From Anaerolineales bacterium UBA2029 (lineage in GTDB: Bacteria; Chloroflexota; Anaerolineae; Aggregatilineales; Aggregatilineaceae): a DNA stretch of 8,922 nucleotides. Numbering within the stretch: position 1 is the stretch's first letter; each line of letters opens with the position of its first letter. A program made the translations under genes and the position numbers. The DNA lies in the NCBI GenBank assembly GCA_002332795.1, contig DDBP01000221.1, forward strand, positions 1-8,922. The letters are read 5' to 3'. Below are positions 1-6,044 of the stretch, one piece after another. The notes beneath the pieces were generated by a model. It saw only the letters and a program-made list of their open reading frames with translations, had not been told where the DNA came from and ran no database searches.

Positions 1-1446
1 CGGCTCCAGCCAGTAGGCCGCGCCCAGACCCTCCATCGTCCAGCCGACGATGCCGTTGTAGTTCACCTGGAACCAGGCCGAGTTGTTGGCGCACACCGGC
101 CCGCCCAGCACGCGGAACAGGCCGCCCGCCGGAATCTGCCCGATCAGCGCAGAGCCGAGGTTGGGCTGCGCGCGCAGGTTGTTCGGCAGGCCCGGTGTCA
201 CGCGGCCCCACATCCCCGGCGCGAGGCGCGACGGCAGGAAGCCCGGACACTGTCCATAGCCGTAGACAGGTGTGGGGCTGGGGATGGGCGTCGGCGTGCT
301 GATCACCGGCCCGCTGCCCGTCACTTCGACCCAGCGACCGCTCACCCAGCCCACGATACCGTTGACGTTGATCTGCCACCACGAGCTATCGGCGTTGCGC
401 CCGACGATCGGGTAGACCTCGTTGCGGCGAATCTTGGCGATGATGTTGCCCGTCAGCGGCGCATCGCGCACGTTGAGCACCCAGGCCGTCACCCGCACGT
501 ACGCTCCCGCGGGCAGCGGAGTAGTACCCTGCGCTTCGCGCGTCATGGTGAAGGTCAGGTGCGCCAGGGCTGTGTCTTCGAAGTACTCGACGACGATGCT
601 CTGCACACCGGCGGGCAGATCGATCGTCTGGCGGTAGGTCTGCCCGCTGGCAATATGCCACTCGTCTATGATCACGCGCCCGTTGACGATGACGCGCACG
701 CCATCATCCGCCGCCACGCTGATCGTGTAACGCCCGGCATCCAGGTATTGCGCCACGATCCAGCGCGCCGAGAAGTGATCGGCCACGATGCCCGCGACGG
801 GCGCATCGGTGCCCCAGTAGTGCATAGGGCTGGACTCGGTCTGCACCACATTGGGCGTGCCGCCCAGGAAGTTGTTGTTGAAATACTGTGCCGTCCACAG
901 CACGTTGAACTGCACTGGAATGGGGAAGTTCGGCCCCCTGGCTCCGCCCGCCAGGTCCTCCCAGTAGACGTACAGATAGGCGTCGCCCGTCACCTCGCGA
1001 AAGTCAATCTGTATGTGATGGTAACCGGCGGTCAACGTCACGTCGGCAGTCAGCAGTTGGGCAGGCTGCGGTGCGTCGTACGTGTCGAGCGTCGCCCGTT
1101 TGTCCGGCGGGAAGTCAATCCACAGCTTCACCCCATCATCGGCCAGGATGTAGAAGCGGTACGTCCCGGCGTTGAAATAGAGGTCCGAAGCAAAACGCGC
1201 GCTGAAGTTGTCCGCCGGCACTTCGGCAGCGGGCGCGCCGCCCCCCCAGTTGAAGGACAGACCGCTTTCGTTGCGCGTGACCTTCGGCGTGCCGATCAGA
1301 TAGGGGTTGTCGAAATACTCCGCCACCCAGACGACGTTGGCCTGAGCCTGGGCGGGCGCGACCGGCAACGCAACCTCGGCCAGCAGCATCGCTGCGATCG
1401 CCACCCCCCACCACACACCCATCATGCGTCGCCGTATTGCTCCCAT
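1..1446 (-). CDS. Secreted PA14 x2 / SH3b x2 protein, C-terminus beyond window
   Basis: The reading frame is open from ATG at 1446 to the window edge, giving 482 visible residues and no stop, so the C-terminus is missing. The start is supported by GGAGGAG five bases upstream. Residues 1-36 look like a signal peptide: basic IRRR, a hydrophobic stretch at about 10-30, and an AQAQA cleavage site. Two PA14-like beta domains follow at about 37-166 and 181-302. They resemble each other, each with an EYF/QYF opening, a DNFSARF/DHFSARW segment and the family ADDG motif. Two bacterial SH3 (SH3b) domains lie at about 314-376 and 411-482, separated by a Thr/Pro linker at 381-395. PA14 and SH3b domains usually bind carbohydrate or cell-wall material, so I infer an exported surface or matrix-binding protein. 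Cys400 and Cys452 could form a disulfide. No catalytic domain is visible; one could lie beyond the edge. Confidence 0.85.
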   Translation of the reverse strand, partial: MGAIRRRMMGVWWGVAIAAMLLAEVALPVAPAQAQANVVWVAEYFDNPYLIGTPKVTRNESGLSFNWGGGAPAAEVPADNFSARFASDLYFNAGTYRFYILADDGVKLWIDFPPDKRATLDTYDAPQPAQLLTADVTLTAGYHHIQIDFREVTGDAYLYVYWEDLAGGARGPNFPIPVQFNVLWTAQYFNNNFLGGTPNVVQTESSPMHYWGTDAPVAGIVADHFSARWIVAQYLDAGRYTISVAADDGVRVIVNGRVIIDEWHIASGQTYRQTIDLPAGVQSIVVEYFEDTALAHLTFTMTREAQGTTPLPAGAYVRVTAWVLNVRDAPLTGNIIAKIRRNEVYPIVGRNADSSWWQINVNGIVGWVSGRWVEVTGSGPVISTPTPIPSPTPVYGYGQCPGFLPSRLAPGMWGRVTPGLPNNLRAQPNLGSALIGQIPAGGLFRVLGGPVCANNSAWFQVNYNGIVGWTMEGLGAAYWLEP

Positions 1447-1451
1447 GGAAT

Positions 1452-1458
1452 CTCCTCC
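1452..1458 (-). promoter_or_regulatory. Ribosome binding site of PA14/SH3b gene
   Basis: GGAGGAG on the minus strand, five bases before the ATG at 1446. It fixes the start there rather than at the two adjacent downstream ATG codons (residues 8 and 9). Confidence 0.75.
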
Positions 1459-1481
1459 GAGCGCCTGGAATACTTACTGTT

Positions 1482-1519
1482 CTGTAATCTATTCTACAGC
1501 GATCTTGGCCGGGCCGAAT
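1482..1519 (-). promoter_or_regulatory. Possible promoter with inverted repeat upstream of PA14/SH3b gene
   Basis: On the minus strand TAGAAT (1496-1491) matches the -10 consensus at 5 of 6 positions. The -35 region at the usual spacing (ATTCGG, 1519-1514) is poor. The -10 is embedded in an inverted repeat, CTGTA-N8-TACAG at 1482-1499, with perfect 5-base arms, which could be an operator. This sits about 40-50 bases before the start codon in a locally AT-richer patch. It would let this gene be transcribed separately from the upstream HMG-CoA reductase gene. Confidence 0.35.
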
Positions 1520-1526
1520 CGTTCGC

Positions 1527-1548
1527 CCGCCCACCGGACAGCGGGCGG
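1527..1548 (-). terminator. Hairpin directly after HMG-CoA reductase gene
   Basis: Arms of 8 bases (1527-1534 and 1541-1548) flank a 6-base loop, starting right after the TAA stop at 1549-1551. Seven pairs are Watson-Crick. The remaining one is a G-U wobble in minus-strand RNA but an A-C mismatch in plus-strand RNA, so the structure favours the minus transcript. There is no U tract, so it may be a weak terminator or a 3'-end stabilising hairpin. Confidence 0.45.
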
Positions 1549-2877
1549 TTACTCCCCGCCTGGGTGGCGGGGCGTGCTCCCTTCGCGCAGTTCGCGCAAC
1601 AGCGCTTCGGCGCGCGCTGCGTTGATCTGCCCCTCGTCCACCAGGCGACGCGCGATCTCGCCGACCTCGGCTTCGGTCGCCCCTGCGGCCAGCGCGATCT
1701 GCCGGGCGTGCAGGCTCATATGCCCGCGCTGAATGCCCTCCGTAGCCAGCGCGCGAATGGCGGCGAGATTCTGCGCCAGCCCCACTGCCGCCATCACCTG
1801 CGCCAGTTCGCCCGCCGTGCGCACGCCCAGAATCTTGAGCGCCACCCGTGCCACCGGGTGCACGCGCGTCGCCCCGCCGACGATCCCCACGGCTACCGGC
1901 AGCTCGATCCGCCCGCGCAGATTGCCCACTTCGTCTTCCCACCATTCCGTGAGCGACGTATAGCGTCCACTACGGGCCGCCCAGGCATGCGCCCCCGCTT
2001 CCAGCGCGCGCCAGTCGTTGCCGGTAGCAATGGCGACAGCGTCCATGCCATTCATCACGCCCTTGTTGTGCGTGGCCGCCCGGTACGGATCAACCTGCGC
2101 GAAGGCCGCCGCCTCGACGATGCCGCGCACCACCTGCGCGCCGCTCATCCCCTCGGTGGCCAGGGCCTCGGCGGGCACCAGGCAGGTGGCCTCCGCTTTG
2201 CGCCGGTCGGCCAGATTGCTCAGGATGCGCAGGTTGACCCGCCCGCCGGTGATCTCCTCGATCAGCGGGGCCAGGCGCTCGCAGGTGGTATTGATGGCAT
2301 TCGCGCCCATCGCATCGCGCACGTCGAAGAGCAGGTGCACCACCAGCATCGGCCCTACTGGCGTCTGCGGGAACGGGCGCAGTTCCAGCCCACGCGCTCC
2401 GCCGCCCAGGCTCACCAGCGTGCGGTCGCAACAGTTCGCCTCGGCCAGCAGTCGTTCGCGTTCCGCCCCTATGCGCCGCGCCGCTTCGTCCAGATCGGCC
2501 AGGTCGAGCACCTGAATCTGCCCGATCATCACCGGCTCGTCGGCGCTGGTGCTGAAGCCGCCGCCCGCGCGAACCAGCCTGGCCGCATAGCTCACCCCGG
2601 CCACGACGCTCGGTTCCTCGATGACCATCGGGATCAGGTAGTCCACGCCGTTGATCAGGAAATTGGTGGCGATGCCCAACGGCAGGGCATAGAGACCGAT
2701 CACGTTTTCGATCATATGCTCGGCCTGCGCCAGCGTCAGCCCGCCCGCGCCCGTCAACGCGGCGCGTTCGGCCTCGTCCAGGCCCGCCCACTCACCGACC
2801 GTGTCCAGCCGTGTTGCCAGAGGTTGCTGGTAGAAACCAGACAGGCGCGACGACCGTCGCCCGCTGCGCTCGCTCAT
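1549..2877 (-). CDS. mvaA: Hydroxymethylglutaryl-CoA reductase, class II (bacterial type)
   Basis: This 442-residue protein has the length and motif order of class II HMG-CoA reductases, soluble enzymes that interconvert HMG-CoA and mevalonate using NAD(P)H. The catalytic set known for the Pseudomonas mevalonii enzyme is present: Glu in VIEEPS (residues 85-90), Lys272 in THNKG, Asp288 in GNDW and His386 in GHMSLH. The cofactor motif DAMGAN is at 188-193; its Asp is associated with NADH use in the P. mevalonii enzyme, but cofactor preference cannot be settled by eye. ENVIG (57-61) and NFLING (72-77) are also typical. There is no membrane anchor, unlike the eukaryotic class I enzyme. The ATG at 2877 has GAGGAG six bases upstream. 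No mevalonate kinase or HMG-CoA synthase gene is in the window. Whether it acts in isoprenoid synthesis or mevalonate degradation is unresolved; biosynthesis is more likely if the Chloroflexota assignment is right. Confidence 0.95.
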   Translation of the reverse strand: MSERSGRRSSRLSGFYQQPLATRLDTVGEWAGLDEAERAALTGAGGLTLAQAEHMIENVIGLYALPLGIATNFLINGVDYLIPMVIEEPSVVAGVSYAARLVRAGGGFSTSADEPVMIGQIQVLDLADLDEAARRIGAERERLLAEANCCDRTLVSLGGGARGLELRPFPQTPVGPMLVVHLLFDVRDAMGANAINTTCERLAPLIEEITGGRVNLRILSNLADRRKAEATCLVPAEALATEGMSGAQVVRGIVEAAAFAQVDPYRAATHNKGVMNGMDAVAIATGNDWRALEAGAHAWAARSGRYTSLTEWWEDEVGNLRGRIELPVAVGIVGGATRVHPVARVALKILGVRTAGELAQVMAAVGLAQNLAAIRALATEGIQRGHMSLHARQIALAAGATEAEVGEIARRLVDEGQINAARAEALLRELREGSTPRHPGGE

Positions 2878-2883
2878 GGGTCA

Positions 2884-2889
2884 CTCCTC
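2884..2889 (-). promoter_or_regulatory. Ribosome binding site of HMG-CoA reductase gene
   Basis: GAGGAG on the minus strand, six bases before the ATG at 2877. Confidence 0.75.
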
Positions 2890-2930
2890 GCCATCCGGCG
2901 TATCCGTGTACCTCTTCAGCAGCATTGACT

Positions 2931-2949
2931 GAGAATGAAAATCAGTACA
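2931..2949. promoter_or_regulatory. Fur-box-like sequence in divergent intergenic region
   Basis: GAGAATGAAAATCAGTACA matches the 19-base enterobacterial Fur consensus at 14 positions, counted by hand. It lies between the HMG-CoA reductase and STAS-like genes and just overlaps the end of an upstream CTGA. The stretch is AT-rich, so a chance match is possible, and the operator sequence used by Chloroflexota Fur-family proteins may differ. Confidence 0.25.
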
Positions 2950-2965
2950 ACATCTTAGTAAACTT

Positions 2966-2993
2966 TTTATCCGGCTTTGATCAGGTGGATCAA
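2966..2993 (-). promoter_or_regulatory. Possible promoter for HMG-CoA reductase gene
   Basis: On the minus strand TTGATC (2993-2988) and GATAAA (2971-2966) are separated by 16 bases, each matching the sigma-70 hexamers at 4 of 6 positions. This would start transcription near 2959 and leave a leader of about 80 bases. The -35 hexamer is one arm of the inverted repeat at 2977-2993, so a protein bound there would be placed to control it. The call is weak because both hexamers are imperfect. Confidence 0.3.
2977..2993. repeat. Perfect inverted repeat TTGATC-N5-GATCAA, candidate operator
   Basis: Two perfect 6-base arms separated by AGGTG form a 17-base dyad between two divergent genes. The size and symmetry fit a site for a dimeric helix-turn-helix regulator. 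No terminator-like GC stem or U tract accompanies it, and it does not follow a gene end, so I read it as a protein-binding site rather than a terminator. Confidence 0.5.
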
Positions 2994-3049
2994 CAATAGG
3001 GACAGGAGTAACAGCGCAAAGGATAGGTCATAGCACGAAGGTCGCTCCG

Positions 3050-3469
3050 GTGAATCACTCTCCTGTACCACCCTATGAGCGGTATTCGCTCACCGTCTGG
3101 CCCGATGGCATCTGTCAGCTTCAGCCCCACCTGCCGCTTTCGGGGGCGCTGGTAGAGGCTATCGCCACAGACGTAGCACAGCTCGTGCAGCGCTCCGCCG
3201 CCATACGCGGACTGCTGTTGGATATGCGCCATTCCACGCCGCTGAGCATCGTCCGCCTCAGTGAACTGATCGATCGGCTGGGGACGTTCAACCTGCCGGT
3301 CGCTGTGTTGTTCAGCGATGCGCGCTACCAGGAAACCGCTACCCTGTTGCACCCTACCCTGGTACGGCAACCTCGCGTCGCCTATTTCGTTGACCTCGAC
3401 GAGGCGCACGCCTACCTGCTGCACCCCCCGAACGGCAACAACGGCACGCACTCCGCCGCCGGCTCTTAG
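3050..3469 (+). CDS. STAS/SpoIIAA-like small protein
   Basis: This 139-residue soluble protein starts at GTG (3050), with GAAGG eight bases upstream; no better upstream start was found. The predicted alternation of strands and helices suggests a STAS/SpoIIAA-like fold: strand LLLDMR (55-60), a helix around 68-79, strand VAVLFSD (84-90), then VAYFVDLDEAHAYLL (110-124), which resembles the closing strand and helix of such domains. The Ser phosphorylation site of the SpoIIAA anti-anti-sigma family is not recognisable, so classical partner switching is doubtful. It could be a stand-alone sensor or protein-interaction module. It is divergent from HMG-CoA reductase and convergent with the AI-2E-family gene, with only three bases between stop codons. 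The family call rests on pattern rather than strong motifs. Confidence 0.65.
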   Translation: MNHSPVPPYERYSLTVWPDGICQLQPHLPLSGALVEAIATDVAQLVQRSAAIRGLLLDMRHSTPLSIVRLSELIDRLGTFNLPVAVLFSDARYQETATLLHPTLVRQPRVAYFVDLDEAHAYLLHPPNGNNGTHSAAGS

Positions 3470-3472
3470 TCC

Positions 3473-4828
3473 CTATTCCTGGCGACGATCCCCGCCGAGC
3501 AACGAGCGCACCAGGGCAATGCCCTGTACCGCTGCCAGCGCCAGCACCGCCGCCCACACCGCTTGCTGGTTGCGCGACGCCTGTTCCCAGGCTGGTGAGG
3601 GCGGGGTGATGATCTCCACGATCTCGCCCCGCTCCGCCCCGAACAGGTCGCGCCCGCTGGCGCGCGCCAGGGCGGCCTGGCCGGGCGAGAGCGCCTCCGG
3701 ACGGTACACCTCCGCCGTCACCTTGCGGATTTCCCTGCCATCTGGTCGGCGCACCGTCTCCACGCGCGCCGGGCGAGCGTTGAGGATGTCGTGCACGTAC
3801 ACCTCGCGCACCAGCACCACCACCACAATCGCCAGCGGCAGCGCCAGCAACAGGCCCAGGAAACCGAAGAGCGCCGCACCGATGATCTGCGCGATGAGCA
3901 CTGTCGCCGCCGGAATCTGAATCTGACGGGCCATGATGCGCGGCATCACCAGGTTGCTCTGCACCTGTTGCGTCACCAGATAGGCCAGGATGGTGAACGG
4001 CACCAGGAGGGGGTCTTCGGCCAGAGCGATGATCACTGCCGGAATGACGGCAATGATCGAGCCGAAGTTGGGCACGAACTCCATCAGTCCCGAAATGACG
4101 CCCAACGCCGCGGCGTTGGGCAGGCGCAGGATCAAGCCGGTGACCAGGGTGATCAGAATGCCGCTCATGGTCATGGAGATCAACTGGCCCAGGAACCAGC
4201 GCTGCAACATGCTGGCCAGGTTTTCCAGGATCTCCAGCGCGCGCGGGCGGTAACCGCGCGGAAACAGCGTCAGCAGCGCTTCCAGGTAGCTGACCGGCTC
4301 GGTGATGAAGAAGATGGTGATGAAAAAGACGAACACCACGCTGGTGATCGCCCCGCCCACCCCGCTGAGAAAGGGAAACACACTGCGCGAGAGCTTGCCG
4401 CCCTGTTCGATCAGGAAGTCCGATACATCGCCCTCGGTGATCGTGTCCCACTCGATATCGGGCAGCCATTCCCACTGCGCGGCCTGCGCATCATAGGCGG
4501 CCTGCGCATCGTTGACCATTCCGGGCAGATCGTCCAGCAAAGCGCGCACCTGTACGATCAGCACAGGCACGATCACCACCAGCAACAGCGCGATCAGCAG
4601 CAATACGCCGGTCAACGCCAGCAGAATACTGAAGCCGCGAGGCAGCCCCAGCTTCTGCAGATATTGCACGGGCAGGTGCAACACCACAGCCAGGATGATC
4701 GCCAGGAAGGTCATCATGAGGATGTCGCGCAGCGCCCAGACCCCCAGGAACAGGACGCCGAGCAACAGCGTTACGAAGACGCGCTGAGTCCACGCCCCCA
4801 GCGAGAGAGTCCCCCCGTCGCCAGTCAT
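3473..4828 (-). CDS. AI-2E/PerM family membrane transporter with C-terminal extension
   Basis: This 451-residue polytopic membrane protein matches the AI-2E transporter (PerM/YhhT/TqsA) superfamily. Visible features are two N-terminal membrane segments (about 17-52), a third at 66-94, a soluble region at about 95-150 and further segments at 152-176, 213-235, 252-270 and 302-342. The family-typical stretches EFVPNFGSIIAVIP (250-263) and NLVMPRIMARQIQIP (292-306) are present. Members export autoinducer-2 or act as ion or solute exporters; the substrate here cannot be told. Most members are about 350 residues. This one carries about 110 extra residues: a charged soluble part (343-420) and an additional membrane segment (421-442). 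The ATG at 4828 follows the preceding gene's stop by 12 bases, so translational coupling is likely; its own Shine-Dalgarno is weak. Confidence 0.88.
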   Translation of the reverse strand: MTGDGGTLSLGAWTQRVFVTLLLGVLFLGVWALRDILMMTFLAIILAVVLHLPVQYLQKLGLPRGFSILLALTGVLLLIALLLVVIVPVLIVQVRALLDDLPGMVNDAQAAYDAQAAQWEWLPDIEWDTITEGDVSDFLIEQGGKLSRSVFPFLSGVGGAITSVVFVFFITIFFITEPVSYLEALLTLFPRGYRPRALEILENLASMLQRWFLGQLISMTMSGILITLVTGLILRLPNAAALGVISGLMEFVPNFGSIIAVIPAVIIALAEDPLLVPFTILAYLVTQQVQSNLVMPRIMARQIQIPAATVLIAQIIGAALFGFLGLLLALPLAIVVVVLVREVYVHDILNARPARVETVRRPDGREIRKVTAEVYRPEALSPGQAALARASGRDLFGAERGEIVEIITPPSPAWEQASRNQQAVWAAVLALAAVQGIALVRSLLGGDRRQE

Positions 4829-4840
4829 CCGCCGTCTGCC

Positions 4841-5053
4841 CTAGAGCGCGATCTTATCCAGCACCAGCAGCAACAGGAAGCCCGCCAGGCTGGTGAGGAT
4901 GAAGCAGCCAATCGAGACGAACATGCGCTCGGCTGCCGTCATGCCGAACATTCTGTCGGTGCGCACATCGCGCACCATGTACTGCTCGAAGGGATCAACC
5001 GTCACTTCCTGCTCCAGCGCCGAACGGCGCAGGGATTCCAGATCATCGGCCAT
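4841..5053 (-). CDS. Small single-pass membrane protein of unknown function
   Basis: The 70-residue product starts at ATG 5053, chosen because GGAGG lies five bases upstream. The frame stays open to a TTG at 5191, but that extension has no good ribosome site and crosses the likely promoter. Residues 1-43 are charged and soluble (an acidic MADDLESLRR start, then the segment VDPFEQYMVRDVRTDRMFGM). Residues 44-65 form one hydrophobic helix ending just before LDKIAL. No signal peptide is visible and an N-in orientation is likely. I do not recognise a named family. It directly precedes the AI-2E-family gene, so it may be an accessory subunit or simply co-transcribed. Confidence 0.7.
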   Translation of the reverse strand: MADDLESLRRSALEQEVTVDPFEQYMVRDVRTDRMFGMTAAERMFVSIGCFILTSLAGFLLLLVLDKIAL

Positions 5054-5058
5054 GGATG

Positions 5059-5063
5059 CCTCC
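5059..5063 (-). promoter_or_regulatory. Ribosome binding site deciding start of small membrane protein
   Basis: GGAGG on the minus strand, five bases from the ATG at 5053. It supports the 70-residue product over a 116-residue version beginning at TTG 5191. Confidence 0.7.
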
Positions 5064-5120
5064 GTCGTTTTCGCCCACTCGTACCCCCTTGAGGGTGTGC
5101 TCGATCGGCACGCTATGCCT

Positions 5121-5149
5121 AGCATACTGAAAAAGCGCCATCCCGCCAA
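5121..5149 (-). promoter_or_regulatory. Likely sigma-70-type promoter for small membrane protein / AI-2E operon
   Basis: On the minus strand TTGGCG (5149-5144) and TATGCT (5126-5121) are 17 bases apart, each with 4 of 6 consensus bases. Transcription would start near 5114, about 60 bases before the ATG at 5053. Confidence 0.45.
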
Positions 5150-5191
5150 CCGCTGCTCTGGCCAGGGATGCTCCCCCTGAGACGAAGCCAA

Positions 5192-5210
5192 TGCGCTGCT
5201 CGTTAGCGCA
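5192..5210 (-). terminator. Small hairpin after HD-domain gene
   Basis: TGCGCT and AGCGCA form a perfect 6-base stem around a 7-base loop, about 10 bases after the TGA stop at 5220-5222. There is no U tract, so a terminator role is only plausible. A tandem GCAGATC repeat (5208-5221) overlaps its edge and the stop codon. Confidence 0.35.
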
Positions 5211-5219
5211 GATCGCAGA

Positions 5220-5966
5220 TCACAGAGAGTGGCCCAGCGCCGCCTCCGCCAGCGGCAGGAACCATTCCAGGAAGGCGCGTTTGTCGCGGGCCAGGGCGCG
5301 GCTGCGCGCGAAGTGCATCGGCGGGAAGTAGTCGGCGTCCTGTTCCACGCGGGCCAGAGCTGCCGCCAGCCAGTCGCGCGACGTGCCCGTCGAGACGCGC
5401 CGGATCACACCCGCCGCGCCGATCTTGTCCAGATTGTCCGCATCGAAGAGGATGCGCGCCAGTGGGCCACCATCCGCCTTGCAGATCGCAGCCTGGATCG
5501 CACCGATCGTCTCTGGCGGAAAGTGCCCCTGCAACACTCGTCCCGCAAAGGCCGCGCCCGCCTCTTCGTGCGGCAGGCTGGTGCGCCACTCGTCCAGCTT
5601 GGCCACGTCGTGACAGATGCCCACCAGGTAGGCCAGCGCGGGGTCGAGATCAACGTCTTCGGCCAGAGTCACCGCCAGGCCAGTCACGCGCAGGATATGC
5701 GCCCACAGGTGCGGCCAGCCAGGGTGCCAGGCGGCCAGATGTGCGCGCACCTGTTCGGTCACGTCCGCGCAAAGCGGGTCTGGCGGCCAGGCGTCGAACC
5801 ATTCGCTCGCCAGTTGCTCAATGAAGCGCCCGGCAAGGGGAGAAGCATGATCGTTCTCCAGACGTTCGGCCCAGTCGCCCACCGACTCCAGCAAGACGCC
5901 CGCACCGACGAGCAAGCCGTCGAGCAAGGCTCGCATGGCCCGCGTCTCCGCGTCGAAATCGCTCAC
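5220..5966 (-). CDS. HD-domain metal-dependent phosphohydrolase
   Basis: This 248-residue soluble protein has the ordered HD-superfamily ligands: His90 (HLWAH), His119-Asp120 (GICHDVAK), His133 (LPHEEAG) and the Asp cluster at 175-180 (FDADNLDKIGA). This pattern is seen in small HD hydrolases that act on nucleotides or other phosphate esters and use divalent metal ions. The N-terminal 80 residues are helical and unassigned. The start is GTG at 5966, with AGGAGG five bases upstream. The substrate cannot be predicted; there is no second domain such as RelA, CBS or PAS. It is divergent from the HTH-CHAD gene, so the two may be jointly controlled. A possible minus-strand -10 (TATGAT, 6004-5999) lies upstream, but its -35 is poor. 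Confidence 0.85.
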   Translation of the reverse strand: MSDFDAETRAMRALLDGLLVGAGVLLESVGDWAERLENDHASPLAGRFIEQLASEWFDAWPPDPLCADVTEQVRAHLAAWHPGWPHLWAHILRVTGLAVTLAEDVDLDPALAYLVGICHDVAKLDEWRTSLPHEEAGAAFAGRVLQGHFPPETIGAIQAAICKADGGPLARILFDADNLDKIGAAGVIRRVSTGTSRDWLAAALARVEQDADYFPPMHFARSRALARDKRAFLEWFLPLAEAALGHSL

Positions 5967-5971
5967 CGGCC

Positions 5972-5977
5972 CCTCCT
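5972..5977 (-). promoter_or_regulatory. Ribosome binding site deciding GTG start of HD gene
   Basis: AGGAGG on the minus strand, five bases before GTG at 5966. It is strong enough to accept a non-ATG start. Confidence 0.75.
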
Positions 5978-5998
5978 GCTCTCTACCTCTGCACCACC

Positions 5999-6027
5999 AT
6001 CATAGCGCAAACCAACGTCACAGTGCA
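5999..6027 (-). promoter_or_regulatory. Possible promoter for HD-domain gene
   Basis: On the minus strand TATGAT (6004-5999) matches the -10 consensus at 5 of 6 positions. The hexamer 17 bases upstream (TGCACT, 6027-6022) matches only 3 of 6. Transcription would start near 5992, giving a leader of about 25 bases that contains the ribosome site. Confidence 0.4.
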
Positions 6028-6044
6028 TACTTCTCGCACAGGTC

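Noticed and set aside
1482..1499. LexA (SOS) box
   Set aside because: The CTGT and ACAG half-sites are 10 bases apart rather than the 8 of the enterobacterial box, and the adjacent gene is not a DNA-repair gene. Kept only as an unnamed dyad.
1136..1945. 269-codon minus-strand frame across the HMG-CoA reductase / PA14 gene junction
   Set aside because: It overlaps both real genes in another frame, has Arg/Gly/Ala-rich composition and no motif.
559..2928. 789-codon open frame on the plus strand
   Set aside because: It lies antisense to two well-supported genes (the PA14/SH3b protein and HMG-CoA reductase). Its product is a low-complexity His/Arg/Gln-rich string typical of a GC-rich shadow frame, with no recognisable domain.
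2925..2953. Plus-strand promoter for the STAS-like gene using TTGACT at 2925-2930
   Set aside because: The -35 is good, but at 17-base spacing the -10 is CAACAT (3 of 6) and other spacings are no better, so it was not called.
3791..5092. 433-codon open frame on the plus strand
   Set aside because: It is antisense to the AI-2E-family gene. The product is extremely rich in His, Gln, Asp and Arg, as expected from reading codons for hydrophobic residues on the opposite strand.
5054..5191. Extension of the small membrane protein to TTG at 5191
   Set aside because: No ribosome site supports it and it passes through the likely promoter at 5121-5149. ATG 5053 has GGAGG at ideal spacing.
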